64,000 nt of DNA from Whalleya microplaca (lineage: Eukaryota; Ascomycota; Sordariomycetes; Xylariales; Xylariaceae), in assembly GCA_022497155.1 (NCBI GenBank), contig MU385722.1, positions 124,001 through 188,000 on the forward strand, read 5' to 3'. Made by a program: the position numbers and the translations under genes. Position 1 is the first letter of the stretch; each line of letters opens with the position of its first letter. The notes below the pieces were generated by a model that was given only the letters and a program-made list of their open reading frames with translations, searched no databases and was not told the origin of the DNA. Of the stretch, positions 22,800-32,874 are shown in pieces.

Positions 22800-24122
22800 C
22801 TATGTCTCAACGTCGGCAAATGTTACATCGCCCTTCCTGCGTAAGGCTACAAAATACGCTTCCTTTGATTCCTAGATAAAAAGGTTTAGCACTGAACAAA
22901 GTAATGTTTTGATCAAGTCTACTCACAGATCTTGACGAGTCTGGCTTCTCTCGATGGACCTTTCCAAACATCTTCTTGAGCTTCAACTCCAGGCTCTTAT
23001 CCTCGGAACCCTGGTAGAATTTGCAGACAAAATGGCCGCCGGCTCGGAGGGTATCGCTTGCAAATTGCAAAGCCGCAAGACAGAGGTCCTGCAGAGACGC
23101 CGTGAGAGGCTGCTCTTAGTTCATAACTCGATACAACTCACCATGCTACCCGCATGATCTCGGAAAGGCATGCCACTCGTGTTCATCAGCCTACGATAAG
23201 GGTTAAACAAACTTCTTTTGGAAAAGCCGGAAGTCGGCGGCCAGGGCTCTGACATATCGCTAAGAACCAGCTACTCCGCAGTCAGCCATTGCCATTCAAC
23301 CACACGTTTACAAGCGTCGCCCGTAACATAGGCGAAGTGATACATACATCCACGAGTCTCTCTTCGCCCTCGGCATGCTCCTCATGGTCAGCTCCGGTTG
23401 ATTCAGCTCGCTCGGCATCGATATAACTCGGTCGTTCAGTGAGGACGAATTGTTCCTCCCCCGGAATCTCCCCTGAAATCGAGGCAGAAGTGCTCCTCGG
23501 CTGTGCATATTCAACAAGGTAGTCCTTCACGAGGTTCTGGACGCCTGGAGACAAGAAGTTGCCCTGGATCGTCGATACCCCCTTGGGCGGCTGGGCCGGG
23601 ATGATGTCGATGCCAATGATACGGCCATTAGGTTTCGTGCGCTCGACGGCGACCTACGCTTAATGAGCGACGTACTTAACGGAGAACGCCCATCCCTTAC
23701 CTGGGACCAACTACCCGGCGCATAGCCCTGTAATGTTCAGTGCTGACACCCAATAGGTCGCAGACTACCTACAAGATCGAGTACTGTCTGTCCTCTTTTG
23801 AACAGTTTATATTTCGAGTCCATCTAAGCGGATATTTGTAAGTGTGATCCGCCTCTCTAGTGTGCAGGGATGACCGACACACCTCGATTAATTTGAATGC
23901 GGCACGACCCTTGAGATTGTGAGCCTTGGCCGCCTGCGCATAATAGTCGCTTCTCTGCCTCTGCTTCCATCTAGCATTCGACGAGGACCAGCGTATGCTT
24001 TCCGATGAGACTTGTGCAAGGGGTCTTATGATGCCCGACGATTGGAGAATTACTGCAGCGGCAGCCCTCACTATGCGTAGTCCTCCATGACGAGGCGGCG
24101 CTATCTTCAGCAACGTCTGCAT
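22800..24122 (-). CDS. MRM2: mitochondrial rRNA 2'-O-ribose methyltransferase (FtsJ/RrmJ family, MRM2-like)
   Basis: Predicted exons: 24122-23883, 23823-23773, 23727-23701, 23653-23348, 23270-23142, 23088-22927 and 22871-22800; 328 residues. The introns are 45 to 77 nt and all are phase 0. The K-D-K-E catalytic tetrad of FtsJ enzymes is visible: Lys77 (in AAFKLIE), Asp213 (in LVLSDM), Lys274 (in FVCKFYQG) and Glu309 (in ESKEAY). The SAM-binding motif LDLGYAPGSWSQ spans the junctions of exons 2 and 3. The first ~50 residues are basic, Ser/Arg-rich and lack acids, as expected for a mitochondrial presequence. The target should be a conserved uridine of the large mitochondrial rRNA, by analogy with yeast Mrm2. 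Exon 4 adds an acidic insertion of about 60 residues not present in the bacterial enzyme. The open frame above the ATG starts without a methionine. Confidence 0.9.
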
Positions 24123-24920
24123 CAACGCGAAAACTTAAGGAAAGGCGATAATACGCCTTCCCATGTCTTACTATAGTGAGTGATTATGAGAGAAAGCTCT
24201 TTAACGGTGATGATGATTTGAACTGGAAAAGCGAGTTTGCTTGTGTCAATTTCAGCATATTTGAAAAATGAGATATACACCTATCCATTATGTATTTAAG
24301 AGGAGATAGCATCAAATATTACGTTACCAGGGGACCATTCACTTATCAGATGTATAATACAAGACAAGCTTCAAATATCCCATTGGTTTTTATGCTTCAT
24401 ATTGGCTACTAGAGTTCTTATAATATCTGAAATTTTCACAATATGAACAGTCAAATATATAGTTCCAGTGTAATTCCCCTTGTCGTGCTATTTCAAGGAT
24501 GGCCTCATCAATCTATGCATCCCGGTCTAGGTCTACAGGGACCTACGGATTACGGACTTCATGAACCTACCGAGATTACTAAGAGTATTGAGTGTAGCGA
24601 GCTTATCCTCCTATCCCTCATACTTACATACGGGGAAGAAACCAGGTCATTAATGCTCGGCTCTTAAACAGCGACTCGACGTATCAAACCACTAGGATCG
24701 ACATTATATCCTGCCCTGCTCATTGTGCTGATAGCGACTAAGTTTTGGGGTTATCTCTCTGAACGGTCTTCCGGCTTCTTTATGTCGAGGCCAAGGATAC
24801 AAGACAGGGGTATAAAATCGTTGCCTGGCGCCAGCAGTCCGCAGTATATAAAAGCTTGGCTCCCAAGTAGGGACCGCAGCCCCTGAATCTTTTGTCCAAG
24901 ACTATCCCAGTGCCAAGAAA
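24123..24920. promoter_or_regulatory. head-to-head upstream region of MRM2 and a membrane protein gene
   Basis: About 800 AT-rich bases. One TTATCAGAT (24343-24351) matches the SreA-type consensus ATCWGATAA on the minus strand, but only a single copy is present. A 74-residue plus frame at 24443-24667 is not convincing. Confidence 0.4.
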
Positions 24921-26175
24921 ATGGCAAGAGACGCAGGAAAGATGGCAAAGCTAAAGCCAGCACCAGCGGCGTCCCGCCGCCCCCTGAACGCATTCATCAC
25001 CCTCACCTTCGTCGCCCTCTCAGCCCTCTTCGCCTATCTGATGCATGTCAGGCCGGTGCTCGAAGGCGTGCCCATCAACTTCCAGGCCCAGGTCGACGCC
25101 GCGGTCTTCGACAACGGGACGCCGCTGGCGACGCGGTACACGGGCATCCGGCCCCTCGACGAGGTGTGTCGGTTCCTCGTCGTCGCGTTCCTCGCGGGCC
25201 CCGCGAGCTGGGACCTGGGCGTCCGGGCTCAGCAGATCCATTTCTTCGGGAACTTCTTCGCTGTCGTCTGTATCTGGAACGTGGAGGCTTGTCGCCGGCG
25301 GAACGCTGAGAGGTTGATTAGCTTGTGAGTGCTTTTCTAAGCTTCTCATATTTGTGAATATGAATACGGATTGTTGACGGGTTCGTTAACAATGATATAG
25401 CACCGCTCTATTCGCGATCCTGTACCAGACCATAGGCGCCGCCATCATCATGCCGCTCTACTACGCAGCATCCGTGTACAGCTCCTCTGGGGACGCCTAT
25501 TATACCTCAGGACGAGAGGTCCCCCAGTCCTACGCGCTTACCATCCTCCCGTCCGCCGTGCTAGGCTACCTCGTGCCCACGATCCTGATGTACCTCCCCT
25601 GGTCCAGCATCGGCACGACGCAGCAGCTAGTAGCGTTCTGGCAGGTCTCCTTCCTGTTCGTCAACGTGCTGCTCTTCGCATTCTCCTTCCTCGTGCCGGT
25701 ATCTACTTCTCCACTACCAAAGAAGAGGAATACCGCGGACCTCAAGCCCCTCAAATCTATCTATCTCGTCGCCGCCCTCGTGTCTGCTATTACCCACCTG
25801 GGGACCCTGTACACGTGCCTGACATCGCCACACCCGCAGCTCTCCCTGCGCTACGTGTTCGTCCCGACCCAGACGACTTGGAAGGATAGCACGGCGCAGG
25901 GCCTGCACTATATCTTCCAGTGGGATTGGTGGGGCGCGTACGCGTCGTCGCTGCTGTGGTGCTGGGTCGCGGCGTGGGACGTCCAGCGCCTGGAGGGGCG
26001 GGCGCTGGGGGTGGTGCAGCTTGTGTTGATTGCGTGCCGTATTGCGGTGGTCGCGGTGCTTGCGGGGCCGGGGGCCGCGATGGCGGTGGTTTGGAGTTGG
26101 AGGGAAGAGAGGCTTGTTGGGATTGAGGATGAGGATGGGGATAGGGGGACGGGGCGGAAGGTGAAGGCTGGTTAG
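24921..26175 (+). CDS. polytopic integral membrane protein, family uncertain
   Basis: Predicted exons 24921-25324 and 25401-26175 (intron 76 nt), 392 residues. The start is the first of two close ATGs (residues 1 and 8). Eight or nine hydrophobic helices are spread over nearly the whole length, with a short basic N-terminus and an acidic, Gly/Arg-rich C-terminal tail. Conserved-looking aromatic motifs are the loop TRYTGIRPLDE, the HFFGNFF helix start and the WQVSFLF helix. The layout resembles fungal integral membrane proteins found next to terpenoid clusters (PaxA/AtmA-like group), but I cannot confirm the relation and no cyclase or prenyltransferase is nearby. Strong GC3 bias supports that it is coding. 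Confidence 0.75.
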
Positions 26176-26657
26176 GGGTTTGTGGCTTTGGCTTCTATTT
26201 GTCGGTTACCCCTATTGGCAAGACTTCATTGTATATCGCATAGACCGACTCTGAAGCGTTAAACTGCCAGAAATCACATATAAACATGTAGCCACTTATC
26301 CTTAGACAACTCACATATAGTCACGAGTCTCTACACCCGATAGCACTCACCTAAGCCTTTACACGCCCACCAAGACAACACAAATCAACCTCAAATGAAA
26401 ATCAATCTTGTTCATATTCATACAATGCAGTATACCCTACAGTCTTTTCCCTTCCCACCCTGAGCCTTACCCTAACCATACAAACAATGCCAGCCAGCCA
26501 GCCGAACCTTACCCTAACAAAACGCCATACAAATGCAACCCTAATTCCATTCTTTCTGTCACCGCCACCGTAAACCGATGCAAAGTGCCGCCCGCCCTAT
26601 CATGAGACAAGAATCATAGCACAACAGCTTTAGCAGAACCACATCAGAAGAGCCACA
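26176..26657. other. intergenic between convergent genes
   Basis: About 480 bases containing the two 3' ends. It holds a short CCTAACCNTA-like pyrimidine-rich stretch (26440-26530) and nothing coding. Confidence 0.4.
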
Positions 26658-28905
26658 TCATGCGAGGAAACTAGCCCCAACACCCCTGCGCTCCTTCTTA
26701 AGCGGCGAGAACGATGCCGCGCCCGCGAACGCATTCCTCTTCACCCCGCCAACACCACCAGCACCCCCAAGCGGCGCCTTCCTCTTGGCCCCCCCGCCGC
26801 CGAGCTGCACCTTAGCGGGCTTCCGCGCCGGCGGCGCCTCGCCGTCCTCCTCGTCGAACAGCGTCTTGGTGGAGCCGAGGACCTTGCGCTTCTTCTTCCT
26901 CGGCTGCTGTTCGTTGCTACCCCCGCTCAGGCCGGATGTGCTGCTCTCGTCCTGCGGGGGGAGGTCGAAGTTGAACTTAACCGTCGTCGTCTTCTCCGCG
27001 GGCGGTGCCTTGGCCTTGGGTTTGGGCTTGGGTTTGGACTCGGGTTGCTGCTGCTGGTGGTGGTCCTCTTGGATAGGAGCGGCGCCGGCGTCTTCGGCGA
27101 CTTTGTCGAGGCTGCTCTTCGTCTTGAGGATCTTCTTCGCCGCGGGCTGCGCGTTTTTCTTGGCGGACGGCGCCTCGGCGAGGGCGTTCTTCTTGGGCCG
27201 CCCGCGGGCCTTCAGCTGGGGCTTGGGCTTCTCGGGCTCGGCGGGGGCGGTGGGGATGGTCTTAGTTTCAATAGCCTCGGCCATGGGCTCGGTGGTCGTG
27301 GGCTCACTGCCTTCCGTCTGCGCGGGTCCCGTGATGGAATCGCTCGATGTGCCCTCGGCGGTCTTGGGGGTGTCCTCCATGATGCTCTTGGTGCGGTTGA
27401 GGAAGGGGGTGATGGAGAACATGGACTTCTCGCCTGCGAGCGTGGGCTCGAAGGCGCGCTTCTTCTGCGCGCGGCGCGCTTTCATCGCGTCTTCGGCGCT
27501 GGGGGTTTGGATCTCGATGCCCGTGAAGTCGTCCATGGTCATGTCCTGGACCTTCCTCTTACGGAAGGCCTGGGAATGACCAACGGTCTTCGTAACGTCA
27601 TCTGGGAATGTCGGACGCGACTGTGATTGTTGCGCCTTTCGAAGGTCGGCTTGACACTGTTTGAGCTGATCCCGGGTCTCCTGCAGCTTCGTCTTGAATT
27701 TCTCCAATCTCGTCTCAAGGTGACTATTTCGCGCCTCGACCTCTGAGATTGCTGCCTGGCTCTCTTGGCGGACTCTTGCATTCTCCTTCTGCTGAGACTC
27801 TAGAGTGCTTTGGAGCTCCTCGAGCTGAGCACGTAGTTCATCCTCTGCATCGCTACTGGCCTGTTTCTTCTGTGCTTTCTTTGATGCGCGCTTCGCAGCC
27901 TGAAGTTCTTCCTCTAATCTCTCTCTGTCCTCCTTCTCTTCCCTGAGTTGTCTTTGGGCCTCTTGCAGCTTCTTTCGAAGGTCTGCTTCTAGCTCTCGCG
28001 TGCTGTCTTGCTCTTCCAATGCAAATTGATTTGTTCGTTTCTCTAGTTCGAGCTGATCTTCTAGCCTTTCGCGTTCGGTCTTCTCGACGGTCAGTTTCTT
28101 CTCTGCTTCACGCAGCTTCTTTCGGAGATCATCCTCGACTCGGTCATTGCTTTCGCGTTTCTGCATGGCGCGTTTTGCTGCCTTCTTCTCGTTGGCTAGC
28201 TCGACTTCGAGGGTGTTGACTTGGCGCTCGAGGGCCAATTTCTCTGCTAGTGTCTCTTGTTGATGGTTCACCTGCGAACGTAGGTGTTCGATCTCAGGCT
28301 TCAGGACGGCCAGTTCACGGCCGAGGGACAGCTTTTCTGCAAGTATATTCGCTGAATCTTGTGTTACGTTATTCATAGACTGAAGCTCCGCCTATAATGG
28401 AGAAATCAGTCTATCTAGTCCATTGTATTCAAGCTGAGAACGCGCACGTACCTGCAAATTAGAGTATTCCCGTTCCTGCTTCCTCAATTGCTTTTCCTGC
28501 GAGCGAACAACTTCTATCTTGGCTTGAAGTTGGACGCCGAGATTGTCGCATCGAGCAGCCAGCTTTGTGTTGGCCTCATTGTCCTGGGCTATCTGCTCGC
28601 GTAGGGATGTGTTTTCGTCTCGCAGCATGAGGATACGGAGTCGTAGTCGGCGGACATCTTCGTCCTTGGTTAGAAGGTCGGTGTCACTGGCATTCTTCTG
28701 GTGCTTCATCTCAAGGTCGTGCAATAACTCTCTACGCTGTTTTACAGGGATTCTGGGTCAGTCCATATTCTAGAAAACACGTCTGCGTGGTCTTGTTTTT
28801 TTTTCTTGGGTAATTACTGGTTGAGTGTGGTCATCATCATACCTTGTCGACGTCCATGTTTACTTGCTCGTCGCGCCCCATGGCGGCCTTCGCAGGTCTA
28901 CCCAT
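26658..28905 (-). CDS. nuclear-type coiled-coil protein with AT-hook motif
   Basis: Predicted exons 28905-28843, 28736-28452 and 28391-26658 (introns 106 and 60 nt), 693 residues. Residues ~22-370 are an almost unbroken charged coiled coil rich in Leu, Glu, Lys and Arg. Within it a 33-residue block (203-235) recurs at 252-284, an offset of 49 residues or seven heptads. Residues 512-517 (RGRPKK) match an AT-hook core, and the N-terminus begins MGRPAK. The C-terminal half is low-complexity, basic and Pro/Ala/Lys-rich, with clusters such as KKKRKVLG that look like nuclear import signals. A TPFLNRTKSIMED segment near residues 444-455 may be a conserved short motif. I do not recognise the family; a spindle, kinetochore or chromatin role would fit, but this is inference. 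The gene is head-to-head with OST3. Confidence 0.8.
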
Positions 28906-29466
28906 TGAGGCAGACGCGTCGTGATGTGGAAAATGAATCCAATATACGATTCAGATGTTCCAGGAAAGCGACACAAAAATAGGGAGTCAAGTTTTTCAGG
29001 GATATCGACGAAGGTATGGTCAAAATTGTGTGGCCTGTGTTGGAGGTGTTATCAGAGGTACCTATGATGTGTGGGAGAGGTCCAGGGCAGACTGGCAGAT
29101 TGGCAGATTGGCAGATTGGCAGATTGGATGAGGAGGTGTGTTTGGTGGGGACTTTCTCCAAGTCAACGGAAGTCAATAAAATACTACAAGGGGTATAGCA
29201 TGGCGGCTATATGTCGGGATACCCCATGGCTAGCGGGTGATTACCTAAGTGCATCATTGCGCGGCACTGTGGCTGCGTGGCTCCTGCGTCCAACGGAGCT
29301 TGAGCTCCAAACGTCTCCAATTGAGGACACCTGCACCTTTTGAACAGGAAGCTGCACTGGATTATACACGTACCTTATGATTGCGACGTCCAGTGAACGA
29401 TTTCTTATTTCTCGGTCGACACCGCACCATATGTTTCTTTAGGGTCTACCTGAAGTAATCATCACC
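28906..29466. promoter_or_regulatory. head-to-head upstream region of the coiled-coil gene and OST3
   Basis: About 560 bases carrying both promoters and an 8-bp tandem repeat (29094-29125). No other site can be assigned. Confidence 0.45.
29094..29125. repeat. four perfect tandem copies of GGCAGATT
   Basis: Four adjacent identical 8-bp units inside the divergent promoter. Likely to vary in copy number; no function known. Confidence 0.95.
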
Positions 29467-30618
29467 ATGCGCTGGCTGCCTCTCCTCCTTTCCCTGGGCC
29501 TTCCCTTCGGGTCCCTGGCCGCCAAGAAATCCTCTTCGACCGATCGATTTGGTGAATTCTACTCGAAGGCACAGGCTTCGTCCCCGTTGAAGCTCGTCGA
29601 CACATCCTACAAGAAGCTCACAAACACCCCGCGAGACTACTCCGTTGCGGTCCTCCTGACGGCCATGGACGCGCGGTTCGGCTGTCAGCTTTGCACCGAA
29701 TTCCAGCCCGAGTGGGAGGTCCTCGGCAAGAGCTGGGCCAAGGGCGACAAGAACGGCGAGTCGCGTTTGATCTTCGGCACGTTGGACTTCACCGACGGCA
29801 GAGACACCTTCGTATCTGTATGGATGCCCATGGGAGGGATTTTCATCTTCTCTATGCTAATTGCTGTATAGCTCGGTCTTCAAACCGCGCCGGTGCTCCT
29901 CTTCTTCCAGCCTACTACCGGCCCTCACGCTGTTGCCGGCGCTGAACCTATAAGATATGATTTCACTGGGTAAGGAACGAATTACTCTGATATTCTCGGG
30001 TACTCGATTCTAACAATATGTTATTAGCCCGCAAAGCGCCGAGAAGGTCCACGAATGGCTGGCCCGCCATCTGCCGGACCGACCGCATCCCCCAATTTAC
30101 CGACCCGTCAACTATGCCAAATGGGTGGTAACCATCGTCAGCCTGCTGGGTGCTGCTGGTGTTGTCTCCAAACTGTGGCCATACCTGTTGCCTGTGATCC
30201 AGAACCGGAATGTCTGGGCCGGCCAAACCTTGATCGGTATCCTCCTTTTCACCAGCGGGCATATGTTCAACCAGATCCGGAAAGTCCCATACGTGGCTGG
30301 GAATGGGCACGGCGGCATTACCTACTTCGCCAGCGGTTTCCAGAACCAGTTTGGCCTTGAGACACAGCTTGTGGGGTTCATCTGTAAGTTCTAGTGCTTG
30401 TTTCACTTTCCAGACATGTGCTAATGTTGCTAGATGGTCTTTTGTCGTTCGCCACCATCGCGTTGGCCCTCAAAACCCCGAGAATCCGCGACCCGAAACT
30501 TCAGCAAATCTCTGTCATCGCCTGGGGTGCCGTCATGGTGCTGATGTACAGCTTCTTGCTCTCCGTCTTCCGGGTCAAGAATGGTGGCTACCCCTTTAAG
30601 CTTCCCCCATTCATGTGA
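29467..30618 (+). CDS. OST3: oligosaccharyltransferase subunit OST3/OST6
   Basis: Predicted exons 29467-29817, 29872-29969, 30028-30383 and 30434-30618 (introns 54, 58 and 50 nt), 329 residues, the usual family size. Residues 1-18 form a signal peptide. A lumenal thioredoxin-like domain follows with the redox motif CQLC (in RFGCQLCTEF), then four membrane helices near the C-terminus. The GHMFNQIRKVPY segment typical of the family lies between helices 2 and 3. In the ER the protein forms mixed disulfides with nascent chains and keeps acceptor Asn sites accessible to the N-glycosylation complex. All intron joins keep frame and restore family-like sequence. Confidence 0.95.
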
Positions 30619-32874
30619 ACACCTGAGAGCAAGAAGGATGAAAAGGGAATGTCCCAGGAAGCAGGCCGAGATATGCCGGGGTTGATGCTGCATATGGCAC
30701 GGCTAGTGTATCTCCATGTAAATTACGGATTAGAATCGGCAAGATAAGCCCCAAAAGTAGGAGAATCAGAGGCTAGATAGAGACGATGAACACTTATGAA
30801 GCCTTATGTGTATGGAATAAGTGTAACTGGGGTTGCGGCTGATAAAGTGCTGTCTCAAATGGTAGAGCAGCTGATAGTTTCTTCGATTGTAATGACGTAA
30901 GCCCTATTGAAAACGGGTTTATAAATACTACGTGAAGAGCTATTTAATATGTTTCTCTCTTATATGACGTTAATAACACTGTAACTTGATTTGAATTCAC
31001 GGGTTGTCGAATTGCCCCTATATTGTGTGTTCCCGCAAAGGATACTGCTTGCTAGTCACTAAGGGGGGCAGTACATGTACATGTATACGCAGTAGGTATC
31101 AAATTTAAGATATTTGGATACCCGCGTCCCGGTACATTAAATGGTGACCATAAGGTCTTTCTTGGAAAATAATTGAGATACACGTTATCGACTTAAATCA
31201 AAATTATGTTTACCGCTCACTCTACCTAGTGGACAGTTTATATGTATGTACTTAGCTGAAGTTGGAGAGGCCATTGCGCAACGACTTATTATAGTCGCGC
31301 TGCGTCGTCTTGGACTAAGACTTACGCATCATACCTAGTTCGAGGCACTAAACCGAGTGATATAATTTATTTTGGCCTATTCACTCGTGACTCTTATAAG
31401 CCTCCTTCAGCTGTCCAGCCTCAGGCTGACGACTGTGTTTAGTTGCTGTCACCCATTAGGCTCCTTATGCCAAGTATATGTACATAGTCTGACCTTATAA
31501 GCAACATTACGTTGTCACCACAGCTAAGAAACAATCGACTTAAATTGGTAGAAACACTTAAAGTACGCAGTAACCGTTGAAAAGCCAGGCTACTTCAACT
31601 TATGATAGTACATACCTAAGTCGCAGCCGTTTACAAGAATTGTTTGTTACTTGAGACTTTTCAGCCTTTATGAATCAGATAGCTACATGTATCAACGCAA
31701 TGACATATCTCCAGCACTCCTCTTCCACTTACATCATAGTAGCAAGTGTACCTCATTGTCTCACAATAGAGACATACACTACTACACATATAAGGTAGTC
31801 ATGTTGGGTCAAGTGCTGTTAATGCAACAAAGTAAGTTGGCAGTATAGCACGGCTTTCATTGTTACGTCTAGTGTATAAATAAGCAACTGGCAAGATTGG
31901 ATGACTAGAGCATGTCATCCATCGACTTGTACGCTGATAATAGGAAGGATGAATAACAGTTCAGCAAGTCCACCTGCAGAAGGATAGCAGCAGAATGGCA
32001 GATATGTATGTATGTAGATATGGTACAGTACAAGACAGGGGGAGTATTGAACATGAAGAGAGTCAACAGGGCAGCCAGGGTCAGCTGCCTGAAGTCCCGC
32101 TCCCCCCTCCCCCCCCCCCACTTACAGTGGACAGGATCCAACAAGTGACACATGTGAATGGCCCGGCTTAGCGCTATCGCCGTATCGATAAGGAGATTGG
32201 AGCGGTTGATAGGCTTGGCGGCTAGGAAAATAAAGTGGATTGAATGACACACTCGCCCACTTTAACTAGCACACCACTAAAGGAATAATAAGCAACCTAA
32301 TAAGCAGCAGGCGAGCAGTACATGTAGACCAGCAGCAGGCCTACCTTAGCTACATAGCCGCATACATGGTACATGTACATACATGCATTCACACATACAA
32401 TGATACCTAGGTACATGTACATACAAACCTTGGAACCTACCGCCTATCTCTCTCCTACTAGACAAGCCTGAACCACTGCCCTTTATTAATAACCTACTTA
32501 CATCAATACATGTATGTACTCAGCATCCATCCATCCCCCTTCGTCACCGGGCCAGACGTTTCAAACGCTGTCACTCCCCTGCCACATCATCGAGAGACTC
32601 TGGCAGTCGTTTTCTCTTTTTTTTTCTCTTCTCATCCCTAACCTACAGCTGCCTCTGTTGTTCATCGTCCCCCGTCCTCGTCCTTGGTTAACGAACGCTG
32701 CCCTTTTAGTCTCGACAACGATGAGCTTCCACCCCGCATCCCAACTTCCGGGGTATCGTGATAATCTGCTTCTGCTCCCCCACACGCGTCCTGCGCGTCG
32801 GTGAAGCTCCTGTCGGGCCCCGTCCTATTTTCCCGTCTTAGACGATAAGTAAATAATAATAATACCTACCTACC
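30619..32874. other. long AT-rich intergenic region upstream of ATG2
   Basis: About 2.3 kb without a supported gene. It is AT-rich up to about 31850. It contains several ACATGTAC-type palindromes (31073-31085 and 32310-32520), a poly-C run (32102-32119) and a pyrimidine-rich leader before ATG2. Short frames (31651-31848, 32514-32804 and minus 31905-32252) lack family features. Confidence 0.5.

Noticed and set aside
24343..24351. Single SreA-type site upstream of MRM2 and the membrane protein
   Set aside because: One 9-bp match in 800 bases without an iron-related neighbour is too weak to call regulation.
26785..27579. 264-residue plus-strand frame inside the coiled-coil gene
   Set aside because: Antisense to a clear, longer coding exon with heptad pattern; the plus-strand product is low-complexity Ser/Gly/Leu.
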